Shown here piece after piece: positions 25,506-37,275 of a stretch of DNA of 64,000 nucleotides (position 1 is its first letter; each line of letters starts with the position of its first letter). The notes below the pieces were generated by a model. The model was not told where the DNA came from. It saw nothing but the letters and a program-made list of their open reading frames with translations, and ran no database searches. The position numbers and the translations under genes are program-made. Source of the stretch: Cercis canadensis (taxonomy: Eukaryota > Streptophyta > Magnoliopsida > Fabales > Fabaceae); NCBI GenBank assembly GCA_003255065.1, contig QAOA01003028.1, forward strand, positions 339,056-403,055. Direction: 5' to 3'.

Positions 25506-26754
25506 GTGGATGATAAAAGTACATCATATTCCACATAAATGATAGTATACGGTATTTATATATATCTTTTGTTTCCAAATTTTTCCCTGTAACGGATATA
25601 ATGTATGATCAATGGTCATCGAGTTACCACCAGTGACCCCAAATTTATAATTCACCGTCCATTACCTCAGGCCAAGGGACAAATAAAGATATGTATAGAG
25701 ACCATATATATACTATCACCTCTGGGGAATAATAGGGTGTACTTTTGTCACTGAGTCACTGACCTATAAATATTGTTATTTCAATCATCCACCTATAATT
25801 AACTCTTACTTTTTTTTTTTTTTTCGTTAGGAATGGAAGTAAAATTTATAAAATTATACTTTTGATTGAATTGTTCAAACCAAGTTAGATTTTGCATCGT
25901 GTACGCGTTAAGGGTATATTTATCCATATATTCAAGTCTGTTCTTCAAAAAAAATATATATCATCCCTTTTTATAAAGATTACAACAATCCAAAAAAAGA
26001 TTACAAGAAGCACCGATGATGATCTATCCCCTCTAATTCTTTTTCTTTCTTAAAAGTTTAAACCTAATAACATTTTGCACACTATCTAAATTGTAGTGGT
26101 TAAGTGCTTGATACTCAATCGTGGAGATACTAAATTTAAATCTCATTAGAAACAAGCGTGGTGAGATTTTAGGAGATAGTCTATCTCCTATTATATAGAC
26201 TCTGGTGAATAAAAGATAAAAAAATATTTGTTCATTATAACATTATTTTGTGCAATTAATAAAATGATCATATAAATGTATTAAAAGAGAACCTAACTTC
26301 TTAACTACTCTTGGAATATAATTGAAACAGAAAAATTGTAATTTTATTAGTATTGTTGCATGCCATGCAAAAAATGGATTTGGATCCATTAAATTGATAG
26401 GTGTACTTTAAAGAGTAAAGTATAGGAAAATAACTGTTGATGAAAAAATCAGTGATCAAGATTGTGATAAGATGCATACACATAGATGAGGAGTTATCGA
26501 TTTTTCAAAACTCACTCCTTGGATTCTCTCAAGAGTGGCTTTAAAAGTGTATTTTACTCTCTAAAGTGGGTCCTTCACTCCAGAGGGTCCAAATCTGTAA
26601 AGAATATGTAGGACTTTGCTTTTGAATAAGATCAAATGGAAATAATCTTTTCTACATTGTCTTTTTGTTTATTTGTTGTTGTTTTTTTTTTTTTTTTTTT
26701 TATGTGATAGGTTTTTTCAATCTTGATTTAGCTTGTTTACCTGCTATTTTTATA

Positions 26755-26840
26755 AATTTGTTAGGTACTATATTTATAATTTTAAATTCAAACACAAAAC
26801 CCCTACAAGTTGTTTGGTATAAGAATAAGTAGCTATTTAA
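26755..26840 (-). repeat. Dispersed SINE-like repeat (family S), copy
   Basis: On + it reads GGTACTATATTTATAATTTT, then AAATTCAAACACAAAAC, then AGTTGTTTGGTATAAGAATA: the inverse of the family order. It lies about 270 bases before NLR-1. Confidence 0.4.
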
Positions 26841-27111
26841 ATTTATATGTAAAAATAATAAAGAAAAAATAGTTGTATACGCTCAATATAATAAAAAGAA
26901 ACAGTATAGATATCATTCAAAAGTTAGGGAAAACAGGAGAGGAATTGACTATCTTCTTTCCAAATATAATTGCGCAATTTCTTGGTTTACGAGTACAACA
27001 GTATGAAAGAAAAGCATTAATATATTTTCCAGATTGCAGAAAAGCCAGTTCTATAAATGTCTCAGCATTCTATTTCATTCTTGTTTTTATGATCAGGTTG
27101 CGACACTTTAA

Positions 27112-29952
27112 ATGGAGGATATCGCTATCTCCCTTGCAGTTAAGACTGCAGAACAACTGATCATTGATCCAACTTCACGTCATGCTAGTTATTTGTTCTG
27201 TTTTGACAAAATTGTCAGAAATTTTCAGAAGGAAAAGAAAGAGCTGGAATCAAAACGGGAGAACGTGAAGGAACATGTTAGGAGAGCGATTAACAAACTT
27301 GAAGAACCTGAAGAGATTGTCAAGAAGTGGCAGAAAAATGTGGACAATGTCTTAGACGAGGTGAAGAAGCTGGAAAGGAAAATTGAAGTAAGCAAGGGGT
27401 GTTTTGGAGGTCAATGCCATTATTTTCTAGCAAAACAAGTGGCAAAAATGACAGAGAAAATGAACAAGCTCCACAACAGTAAGCTTGAGCCATTTTCTCG
27501 ACCCACTGAACATCCAGGCATGAAATATATCTCTTCCAAACATTTTATATATTTTGAGTCTACAAAATCAGCTTACAGTAAAATTTTGGACGCGCTAAAG
27601 AGTAACAATCACTTGATTGGACTATATGGGATGGGAGGCTCCGGTAGAACTACTTTGGCTAAGGAGCTGGGTAAGACAGCTGAGGAACTGGAACTCTTTG
27701 ATAAGGTCATCATTGCAGTTGTCTCTCATACTCCAAATGTTAGAAAGATCCAAGATCAGATCATTGATGTATTAGGTTTGAAAGTGGAGGAACAATCAGA
27801 ATTTGCTAGAGCACAACGATTATCAGAGAGATTAACAAAGGGGAGGACTCTTATAATCTTGGATGATGTATGGGAAAAGCTAGACTTTGAAGCTATAGGA
27901 ATTCCATGCAATCACAATAATGGGGCTTGTAGCGTCCTTCTGATTACACGTAGCCGAGAAGTATGCAATTCTATGCATTGCCAACCTACAATTGAACTCC
28001 TTCTCTTAACCAAAGAAGAATCTTGGACTTGGTTCAAACAGTGCGCAAGCATAACAGATGATTCCCCACTTGCCTTGAGTGAGGTGGCAAAGAAAATATC
28101 TGATAAATGCCAAGGATTGCCTATTGCAATTGTGACAGTAGGAAGCACATTAAGGGGAAAACCTCTCGAGGTTTGGGAGCACGCAATGTCAAAACTGGGA
28201 AAATCTCAACCATTGGATGTTGGGAAGGGTTTGCAAAGTCCTTATAAATGCCTGAAGTTGAGTTATGATAACTTGACAAATCCAGTTGCCAAGTCTCTCT
28301 TCTTGATGTGTTCTATATTTCCTGAGGATGATGAAATTGAGGTGGAAGATTTGGTTCGTTTTGGGAAGGGACTGAGGCAAGGAAATTGGGCCATTGGAAA
28401 AATGGAAAAAGCAAGGAGGGAAATATACGTAGCTGTTAACAACCTCTTAGATTCTTATTTGCTGCTGCATACTGGTAAAAGGAACTCTGTCAAAATGCAT
28501 GACATAGTCCGTGAAGTAGCCTTGTCTATTGCATGTGAAGAGAATCAAGCAATGATGGTAGATACCGCAATGGATCCAACACTATTTCACGAGGATGAAA
28601 TTGTACAAGACAAGGTTGGGATATGCTTATGGAACTTGAAGAATTTTCAACTCCCTGACCAATTGAATTGTCCATCACTTCAAATTCTATTGCTTCATTC
28701 TGAAGACATTGTCTTTGAAACACCGAATTCGTATCCTAAAGGGATGACAACACTCAAAGTCTTAGCTTTTATAAGATTCAAATATAGGTGGCACATCTCT
28801 ATGCTAAGGTGGGGACAAAGGTTCAATTTGTCATTCCCAAACTCAGTTGAGCACATAAAAAATGTTCGAACTCTATGCTTGAGAGGATATAAATTGGGTG
28901 ACATCTCTGCTGTGGAAAACCTAAAAGAACTTGAGATTCTTGACTTGCGCGGTTCTTCTTTCACTGAATTGCCAAAGGAAATTGAAGTGCTGAAGAAACT
29001 GAAGCTTCTAGATTTGTTCATGTGTTCAATCATGCAGAATAATCCTTATGAAGTGATTGAAAGATGCTTGCAATTAGAGGAATTGTATATATTGACAGAT
29101 GGAGATGACTCTCTGGAAAATGTATCTTTCCCAAAATTGCAGAGGTATGCTATAGTTCGTGCCAAAATCAAAGTCAATTACTTTGAATCTGACTCATATA
29201 ATTTTTTAGTAAAGCATGGGCCATCAAGACTTTTATGGATAGAACATTTCAATGCCTCCAGTCTAAGCAATTCATCATCATCAATCAATGATCTCTTTCT
29301 TTTGGCGGAAGGCCTTTATTTGCATGAACTTCGGGGCGGCTACAAAAATATGGTGCCGGACATGGATCAACGAGGCATGAATCATGTGATTGGATTAGTA
29401 CTTCATTCTTGTTCAGAGATAGAATGTCTCATTGATACTAATGCCAATGTGTTTCAAAGAAAAGTTGCGTTCTCAAATTTAGTTACCTTAAGATTGGAAG
29501 AATGCCAAAGGCTAAAATCAGTTTTTCCAGCATCCGTTTCCCGAGCTCTTGGCAAGTTAGAGGAAATTAAGATACGGCATTGCAGTAAATTGAAGCATGT
29601 AATAGCTGAAGATGAGGAAGAAAGAAATATAGGAGGTGTTAGCAACCAAAGTCATAACTTGAGGCCCTTCCAAAATTTGAGAGTTCTTGATGTCCAGGAA
29701 TGTGAAAGGTTAGAATCAATAATTCCTATCTCCTTTGCTCAAGGTTTAGTAAAATTGGAAGACATAAAACTATGGAAGAATCCCAAGTTAAAGTATGTAT
29801 TTGGCACACACAAGGAATATCACTTTTCTTTGTATGAGATTGAGCCTTTGGTCGAGATCAAATTGCCTGCTTTAAGAAGAGTTAGACTCAAATCATTATC
29901 AAATATAATTGACATTTGCCCCGAAATTGTCATCCTTCGTCCCCAAATTTGA
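27112..29952 (+). CDS. CC-NB-ARC-LRR immune receptor NLR-1 (RPS2/At4g27190-like)
   Basis: A single 946-residue frame. CNL receptors sense pathogen effectors or their effects and switch by ADP/ATP exchange to trigger defence. A coiled-coil region spans residues 1 to about 150. NB-ARC follows: P-loop GMGGSGRTT, kinase-2 LIILDDVW (D251, D252), GLPI at about 335, RNBS-D FPEDDE and MHD (M462-H463-D464). LRRs fill the rest. The start at 27112 lies 15 bases after a TCAG acceptor that is also seen at the related loci. Two oddities: the Walker A lysine is arginine (R179, AGA). The last residues also look frameshifted, since the family sequence continues in another frame at 29916-30050 to a phase-0 donor. 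It may be expressed but impaired, or a recent pseudogene. Confidence 0.88.
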   Translation: MEDIAISLAVKTAEQLIIDPTSRHASYLFCFDKIVRNFQKEKKELESKRENVKEHVRRAINKLEEPEEIVKKWQKNVDNVLDEVKKLERKIEVSKGCFGGQCHYFLAKQVAKMTEKMNKLHNSKLEPFSRPTEHPGMKYISSKHFIYFESTKSAYSKILDALKSNNHLIGLYGMGGSGRTTLAKELGKTAEELELFDKVIIAVVSHTPNVRKIQDQIIDVLGLKVEEQSEFARAQRLSERLTKGRTLIILDDVWEKLDFEAIGIPCNHNNGACSVLLITRSREVCNSMHCQPTIELLLLTKEESWTWFKQCASITDDSPLALSEVAKKISDKCQGLPIAIVTVGSTLRGKPLEVWEHAMSKLGKSQPLDVGKGLQSPYKCLKLSYDNLTNPVAKSLFLMCSIFPEDDEIEVEDLVRFGKGLRQGNWAIGKMEKARREIYVAVNNLLDSYLLLHTGKRNSVKMHDIVREVALSIACEENQAMMVDTAMDPTLFHEDEIVQDKVGICLWNLKNFQLPDQLNCPSLQILLLHSEDIVFETPNSYPKGMTTLKVLAFIRFKYRWHISMLRWGQRFNLSFPNSVEHIKNVRTLCLRGYKLGDISAVENLKELEILDLRGSSFTELPKEIEVLKKLKLLDLFMCSIMQNNPYEVIERCLQLEELYILTDGDDSLENVSFPKLQRYAIVRAKIKVNYFESDSYNFLVKHGPSRLLWIEHFNASSLSNSSSSINDLFLLAEGLYLHELRGGYKNMVPDMDQRGMNHVIGLVLHSCSEIECLIDTNANVFQRKVAFSNLVTLRLEECQRLKSVFPASVSRALGKLEEIKIRHCSKLKHVIAEDEEERNIGGVSNQSHNLRPFQNLRVLDVQECERLESIIPISFAQGLVKLEDIKLWKNPKLKYVFGTHKEYHFSLYEIEPLVEIKLPALRRVRLKSLSNIIDICPEIVILRPQI

Positions 29953-30050
29953 AAGATGTTGAATGCATTGAATGTCCGGGCTTGGGTGTTAGCACAATTC
30001 GTAACAAGTTTACCAGTTCAAATAAACAACAAGATCAAACAACTACAAGG
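29916..30050 (+). pseudogene. Frame-shifted end of NLR-1 exon 1
   Basis: This frame reads NCHPSSPNLKDVECIECPGL, the expected continuation of the LRR end (compare IDICP just before it in the main frame). It runs in phase 0 to a donor, ACAAGG then GTAAG, at 30051, as exon 1 of NLR-2 also ends in phase 0. Loss of one base near 29929 explains the switch. A base-calling error in a short A run is the alternative. Confidence 0.65.
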
Positions 30051-30234
30051 GTAAGACTTCAAAGATTATCTTTTTCACACAAGGTTTGGATGTTAACTTT
30101 GCGGTTTTCTTTGCAATGCAATTAAAAGCTGACATTCTTTGCAAGACTTAAATAGTCTATTAGATGAATTATTTATTATTTTTTGGTGTTATTAGATACA
30201 TTATATATAAAATGTTCATTGCCATATATATTAT

Positions 30235-30515
30235 TAGCTAGGGAGGTTTCTTAGATATTTTTAATATTTATATAATATGTCATACTACATGAGAATAATT
30301 AATGTGTAAATGACATGTGTACAAGTCAATTGTTTTTAAGTTTGTTTGAGAAAATAAGATAAATTANATGACATGTGTACAAGTCAATTATTTTGAAGTT
30401 TGTTTGAGAAAATAAGATAAATTATATCTATATCCAAAAAAATATGAAAATTATGTATGTTTGCTACGTCAGTATAATATGTCATACTCATATAGTATTA
30501 TAAAATTCTCGTATT
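30235..30515 (+). mobile_element. MITE-like element, family M copy 2, with a 57-bp N-flanked duplicate
   Basis: Aligns by eye with 17945-18185 (reverse) and 53755-53960. Its ends carry AATATGTCATAC on the left and TAATATGTCATACTC on the right. Inside, 30310-30366 recurs at 30368-30424 with a few differences on either side of the N at 30367, probably an assembly artefact. Confidence 0.6.
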
Positions 30516-30735
30516 ATTAGATGTATTTTTTGATAAAACGAAATTCTCAACTGTCTTTGTTAAAAGTTTTATCTTACTAGAACTATTTTAATGAAGTAAT
30601 AAATTATAAAAGTGAGTATAGTGTTGCATTTTTACACACCATATAAAATATAACTTGATATTATATTTGATAAACAAAAAACAGTACAAGTAAAGAAACA
30701 ATACAACAAGTTGAAAACGCCTTTTCTTTGATTCC

Positions 30736-30999
30736 ATGCCTTGTCAACTTTCTAAACTGCGTCAACTAGAGCAGGTTTCTGGTATTGGAGGTGAAACTCA
30801 CGAGGAAGGTCGAGCATGGAATGAAGAAGATGAAGAGAAGGTGGTGCTTCCAAAACCAGGATTATTGAGCCTTGTATCTTGCATAGGGATTCAGCAGCCG
30901 CAGCATTTGAAATCTTACATAGTGAACAAGTTTACAAAAGGTGCTTGTTCAACTTCCACTTTGGCTGCCTCACTGGAGGACTTTCCATCAAGACACTAG
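30736..30999 (+). pseudogene. Relic C-terminal LRR exon of NLR-1
   Basis: The 87-residue frame reads LSKLRQLEQVSGIGGE and then EEDEEKVVLPKPGLLSL, which has the look of the end of an LRR exon in this NLR family. No clear acceptor with pyrimidine tract is visible, and the frame cannot be reached from the NLR-1 stop. It is probably a decayed downstream exon of NLR-1, or a 3' UTR exon. Confidence 0.5.
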
Positions 31000-31289
31000 A
31001 CAGATCGAAGACACAGGTTTGTTACATAGTACATTAGTTTGAATGAAATATTTTGTTTTGGCTATAGATTAGGCATTCAAATGAGTTGAGATTTTCCCTT
31101 CTGATATTCAGTCTCAACAAGGTTGGGGAGAGATCTATCATACTCACAGAGAGGGCAACTGAAGTTTACCAAAATCGGCTGGTTCCATGTTATTGGCTTG
31201 TTTTCATGTTCTACGCTCCAAGCTTCGTTTTCTATCAACAAAAAAAATAAGGTTGTGCCTGGCTGGTAGCTCCCTCATATTCTGTTTGC

Positions 31290-31420
31290 TGTTGGGGTTG
31301 GTGTGTGCTTTTGCTTCTTCCTTTTTTTTTTTTTTAAGCTCTGGTCCGTATTGTATNCTTTTGCTTCTTCCTTTTTTTTTTTTCTTAGCTCTGGTCCGTA
31401 TTGTATTGTTATGCCTGTAC
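31290..31420 (+). repeat. NLR 3' flank segment, with a 49-bp N-flanked duplicate
   Basis: GGTTGGTGTGTGCTT, then a T run, CTGGTCC and ATTGTATTGTTATGCCTGTA match 38080-38150 beside the NLR pseudogene. Probably homologous 3' UTR of the NLR paralogs. Within it 31308-31356 recurs at 31358-31406 around the N at 31357, an assembly scar. Confidence 0.6.
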
Positions 31421-31429
31421 GCTATTTGA

Positions 31430-32640
31430 TTTTGATTGGTTTGTGTTTTGGCTTTTGGTGATTTATGTACTTAAAATTTGTTGCCATAAATAAAGAGTAA
31501 TTGTACTTTAAATTTGTTATATTTATGACAACTTATTACTTACCAGTAACAAATAATTAATTTTCCTAGTGTATATTGAAATTGATGTATACAGTTACAC
31601 TAATATAATAATATAAGAGAGTTGTTATTTCTATACTCTAATTTACTAATGACACACCTTATTTAATGTTGAAATATGATATAAACTAAATTATCTCAAT
31701 AAATATGAAATTTTTTTAACTTTGACTAATTTTTTTTTTTTATATTAAATGATAATTTTTACAATGGATGAAATTTTTTTATGTTAAATAAAAGTAAATT
31801 AGTCTGTATTAATGTATTATATTTAAACATTAAATAAAATATAATATTATCAAAATTGAGTATGAAAATAACAACTCTTAAATTTTATAAAATTTTAAAA
31901 TTTTGCAAAGGAAACTGTTATTTGGTAAAATTGAGTGGGTGGATAAGAAAGATACATATAAAAAATCAGTCGCGTTTTTTTAATCGTGGGGAAAAGAATT
32001 TCTCCTATAGTCTACGTTTTTTGTTTAAGAAGTTAGGGTGACTTTTATACTTTGGCGTCCCCTTTCTTTTCCAATATTTCTTCCCCACCAAACAAATTCT
32101 GACACAAAAAAAAGTTGCACCGAAGAATCTCGTGGCCATGTTTGAATGCATCGACTCCATAACCATAAGCCGACAGGGCCAAGTGGAAATTACAGAAAGT
32201 GAAGGTAAAGCAATTAGTGATAGTGTTAAAAATTTCTTAAGAAAAGAAAAAGGAGCTCATGGAATCGACCTTAGTGGGCGTGAAAGTAAGCATTCTTGTG
32301 TACCAGTTACCCTGTTTGTTGTTTTACCAGAAAGCAATAGCAGAGCAAGGTTTCTCACTGGTTGCTGAGATTGGAAGGAGAAGAGAGATAGAGGCAACGC
32401 AACACTAATTCAACCTCGATAATACATAACCAGTGACGTCGAAGATATATGGGTAAGTATGAAGCACTAATTAAATACACCGCAACACATACATAAAAAT
32501 CACTAACACGTTATCACAATATTTAGTTACAAGGCTTGGAATATATAATTGGTCTATGCTCAAAGTTTGAAAGATTCTTTAGCCTTGAAAGAACTCTGCT
32601 CTGCCTTGGGATAGTGTTAGAATTTGCTCTGATACCATTA
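31430..32640. other. AT-rich spacer with one small unrecognised ORF
   Basis: The only frame of interest is 32132-32368 (+), 78 residues starting MAMFECIDSITI, preceded by a short leader. I do not recognise it. It lacks introns, neighbours or a conserved motif that would make it a confident gene. The rest is very AT-rich. Confidence 0.3.
32626..32637 (-). other. Copia-type primer binding site remnant (initiator Met tRNA)
   Basis: The minus strand reads TGGTATCAGAGC, the 12-base complement of the plant initiator methionine tRNA 3' end that Ty1/copia elements use as primer binding site. On that strand CCAACA, a common LTR terminus, lies five bases before it (32643-32648 on +). No gag-pol frame is visible, so at most a retroelement edge remains. 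Confidence 0.4.
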
Positions 32641-32646
32641 ATTGTT

Positions 32647-35600
32647 GGGGGACTTTAATTTACCCCAAGTAAAAATATAGGGTTATATAACCTCATCCTA
32701 GGTGGCACAGTCATCAGTATTTCTTGTGCTATGTGCCAAATCTAATGGTGGGTATTTATTTTTAGTTACCTGTTAAGTTGGTCATTTCTCAACTTGTATG
32801 ACAATATTAATGTGACCCACTAATTTAACTAAAATTGTATTAGCACCCCACTTAAAATAACAATATATGTTAAAACTTTTTTTTTAGTAATTAAATTATG
32901 TTAAAGTTGAAAATACACAAAGTATGATATTCCTCTCTATTTATATATTTTTCACAAACAAATTTATGAAATTTTTTTAAAAAAATTATATTCAAATTTA
33001 TATATAAAGATTCACAATTTAAAATAAAATTTTAAGCATGATAAAATTTAAAAATATACATTAATAAATAGATTAAGATAAGTGAAGAACAATAATATAA
33101 AAAAAAAGTCAAAAAATTAAAGAGAGTAAATCTCACTCTCTTCCTCATTCTTCATATTTGTAAGTAGGATTTGCAGGTCCATGAGCCCACTAACCAGCAT
33201 TTAAATTCACACAATTCAGCTTAATTCAGTTTTTAAATTTTTTATTACATTGTTAGTGTATGTATATTATTTGACAATGTGTCTAAAATTGAAATGATAC
33301 TATATATATGAAAAAGATTATCATGCATGCTACTTCGTTATTTTGCTTTTAAATGTAATCTGTGTACAGTAAGCATGACCATTTCAATATGCTGACAATA
33401 TATTAAATATTAAGTAACAAACTGTGAAGCAAATAAGTGCAGGAGTCTTGATTAATATAAAAAATATATAATTTTGTGAAAACTTAATTCTTTGTAAAAT
33501 CATCTAATGACTCGAGAAGAAGTAGCTGCAAATGGTTTATACATACTGAAGACTATCAATGATTAAATATTCAAAATAATATCTCACAGTTTGAGTGCCA
33601 TAAAAAATCTAATAATGGAAGACGAAGCATGATGGTCCTTCTTGATTTGCATATGTTTGATCCCCACATTTGAGTTCCTCTTCATCTGAGATCAATCAGT
33701 TGTGAAACTGATGTGTATCATCTCCATTTTACCTAGCAAATATATGGAAGGATTTAATTTAGTGTTATATATATTTTAAATAAACTTTTTTCACATTATT
33801 ATTTTCATAAAACGAAAGCATGAATTATCGAGATCGTTGACATATTATATTTAAATTTTTTAAGGAAAATAATAAATGTAACTTATTTCGTCCTTAAGAT
33901 AAGTTGATAACCATGCATATTTTATACATTATATTATTATCTATAGCTAAGTTATAGTTATGTGACAAGGACGAGCTCGGGGTTACTATTTATTCACTTT
34001 GCTAGCCCCATTATGATCATATAATAGTGAAAAAGCAAAATGGAGGCCACACGCTGGGAGTTTTTTTTATGAAACTTGCCAAGTTTTTTTTCGCTCTCCC
34101 TATTCTACCTTCTGAATTTTTTTGAGAATTTTTGGATGTCCAAAATTATTTTTTCTCAACTTTTCAAAACTTTACACCATTAAAATGATACTATACTCTC
34201 AGAATTTCAGGCTTAAATTTTGTGTGTATGATTTTCACATGGTTAGCAATGATATATGTGTAGTACTCTCTTTAGTGGTGATTGATGCATATTAAATTAA
34301 TTATTGAACTATACATTACCTATTTCATTGCCTAAAGTGAGAATAATTGTGTAATAACTAAAACTAAGTTTTCTAGTTTTGGCAATACAAATAATTTTGG
34401 AGACATTTTTGCATGTGAATGTGGTATTCTCTTTTTACCATTAACAATATATCATTAATCAAAAAATTACAAGCACTAATTTAAATAAAAGTACCATAAA
34501 TATTTAAATAATTTTTTATTAGTGAGAAGCTATTTTTTTCTGTACGGATGCAGCTATTTTCTTATCAATTTATACACTTAAAATTTCCTTCATATAGGTA
34601 AAAAAATGAAAATTTAAAGGTTTTCCCAAGATAAATACTTTTTGTTATGCTTATATTTAAAACATTGACTTTTTACACTAATAATTAGTGAAGTTTTAAA
34701 GTTTATCTTCAATCTCTAATTCTCTATGACCATTTCTTTTAATAAGCATTAAATATAAGATAATGTGCCCTTTTCTAATTTTATATTAACTAATTTGAAT
34801 TAAAATAGATGTTTTAACTTTTAAGTATTTAACGTATTTGAAACGTTTATATAAAAAAAATTGTACCAAAATTAATTAGTAATGACTTCTAATAAAAGTG
34901 ATCTAAGTAGAATTAGATTGTCATAATCTATAGAAAGAATATCCTTAAGTGATTTGATTTTAGGGCTCCATTGACTTGCAAATTCTCACACATAAACTAC
35001 GCTTATTATTACTTAAAGTAGAATAATATACAATAAATGTAAGACTAAAGATGGATACATGTTATATTGAATGAATATTCCACAATAATTTTATCATCTC
35101 AATAACTAAGGTACTAAGATATGAAGTCTGTAATTAATTAGTGTCAACATTTACGTAAAGGTTAGGATATTCTTAAGCTTTATCTTTCTTTCACCGTATG
35201 CGAATATTCTATGTATTATTTTTCATGTTAAACTCAAAATCACCTAAAAGGTTAGTTGACATTACCGATACTTTTTAAAAATTATTTTTTTTATAACACT
35301 AGATAGGAATTATTACAAATTTTTGTAGTATTTAAGTTACATAGTGATTAGATTATGGTACTAAGGTATAAAAATCCCTAGTTAGACAATACTTCTAATT
35401 TCATAAGAATTCTTTAAAAAACAAATTTCTCCAAAATTTAGAGGCCTTGCTTGGAAACTTGTTCTCATAAATTTTAAAATGTTCCAAATTGTATAGTTCA
35501 TAATCAACATAACCAATATAAATTTAGTTAAACCATTAAATTAGTAAGTGTGACATTTGTCAATATATGGGGCTTTTGATGGTTTATCAAATTGACATGA

Positions 35601-36931
35601 AGATTTTGTCAAAAAATTGCAAACCTTTGAAATTCAAAGTTAGAGTTCATCGCATTTTTATGGAGACATAGGACTAAGAGAAAAGACAAACTAGAAGATT
35701 CATTTGCACATATCTTTTAAAACTTGTGAAGCTTCATCTTGGTATCTTTTAAAAAATTTCTTTTGTGAATTTTTATCATTTGAAAGAAGTCTTAATTATT
35801 TTAAAAATTAAGATGAAAAAGAAAGTACTAACAAAATTAAAAATTAACTTTATATAATTATACTTGCACTTTAATTTAAAAAAAAATTATACGTGTACTA
35901 ATTAATCTAATATAATTCACTATTTAGTCAATATTGTTATGTCAATAATGTATTCTTTTTTTAAAAAAAAAAAAAGAAAATGAATGATATATTCTTAAAT
36001 TGCCACAAAAATTAAAAATATATCAATCACCACTATTTATTGGGTCTTTTTTTAAATTTTTATTTATTAAGTTCAAATGAAATGGATTGCATGAAATTAT
36101 CACTTCTCTATCTTAATTTGATACAATCATGTTCAATTGAAAAGAATTGCATAAAATTAATTTGGGCTTTTTTTCAATTTGACACTAATCAAGTGTAATA
36201 AATTTGGTTTTTTTTTTAATTTTTTTTTTCTAATTAAGTTCAATTGAAATGTAATTATATGAAATTATATTTTTTGTTCTCTCCAATTAATACTAATCAA
36301 GTTCAAACAAGACTCAATTCAAGTGTATGAAATTAAAATAAGACTTTTTTTTTTCACTTTCACAATAATTAGGTTCAAATGAAATGAAGTTAGATAACAC
36401 TACATTATATCACTTTATTAGTGTAGTGTCATATTAATTTGGGTTTTAACTATCATTTAGGTTGACAATTAGAACGTGACAATGATTTTTAGAACAAGAT
36501 GGTTCTCATACATTATCTTTGGAGGTAAAGCTATTTTACAAGTAGAAGAAAAGTAACTAATAAGAATTTCTATTTTGCATCATGAAAAAAATTATTGAAA
36601 CTATTCCCATTAATCATACATTTTTAGAGATTGAAATTTTTTAATTCAACACTTAATATAGTTCAACTAAAACTAAGTGCATAAAATTGAATTAGAGAGT
36701 TTTCAAATTTATGAAATTGAGTTAGAACTTTTTTAGTTTTTTTAACTATGAGGCTGATTTATAATAAGTGAAAATTTTGTTGTCAAAAACTATATTAAAT
36801 ATTCTGATGCCTATAGCAGGGTTGAGTAAATGTATGGACCCCACTATTAACACATTTGTTATAACTTGAGTGGCACACATAGAATGAGGTTGTTTAACCC
36901 CATTTTTGCATGGGGTCAGTTAAAGTCCCCC
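32647..36931. mobile_element. 4.3-kb non-autonomous element bounded by diverged inverted repeats
   Basis: The left end (32647-32708) reads GGGGGACTTTAATTTACCCC, then AAAAAT, GGGTTA and AACCTCAT. The reverse complement of the right end (36871-36931) reads GGGGGACTTTAACTGACCCC with the same following blocks. The interior is AT-rich and has no frame that could encode a transposase. The target-site duplication is not clear. Two opposed fragments of one repeat, one beside the copia-type primer site, are an alternative reading. Confidence 0.5.
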
Positions 36932-37275
36932 TTGGGGGAAAAAAAATAACGTGAAATGAGTTAGTGGTTAAAGGAAAAGTTGAAGTGTGATAGCTGCAGT
37001 AGGTGAAAAGAAACAGTTTCAATTGAAGAGGGGTGCTTTACTACAACTGATGGGATTGGCTATTGTTTTCTTTCTTCAATCGTAGCACCATGATGCCTAT
37101 GTATAGGCTTTTGGTATTTTAATTAGTTATTGGCTATTAGCTAGCATTTTGCTAGTTTACTTTTAACGTGAATAATATCTGTCTATTTTATCTTCATAGG
37201 CGGTGGAGTACTTGCTGGTAACCAATCTGTCTAATTGATCCTTTTGTCAGGTTACCTTTGAATTTTGATGATCAA

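Larger units (their letters stand above)
20580..27050. other. AT-rich intergenic region between NPC and NLR-1
   Basis: No supported gene. It contains a poly-T tract with an embedded N (about 21294-21339), a direct/inverted repeat complex (21853-22945), a clear SINE (23661-23844) and copies of the dispersed short repeat near 25420 and 26755. Small open frames here have no homologous look and no splice context. Confidence 0.6.

Noticed and set aside
26873..27160. 95-residue ORF running into the NLR-1 start
   Set aside because: Overlaps the NLR-1 ATG in a different frame and covers the likely leader intron acceptor.
32132..32368. 78-residue plus-strand ORF
   Set aside because: No recognised motif and no supporting context. 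Kept only as a remark in the intergenic entry.
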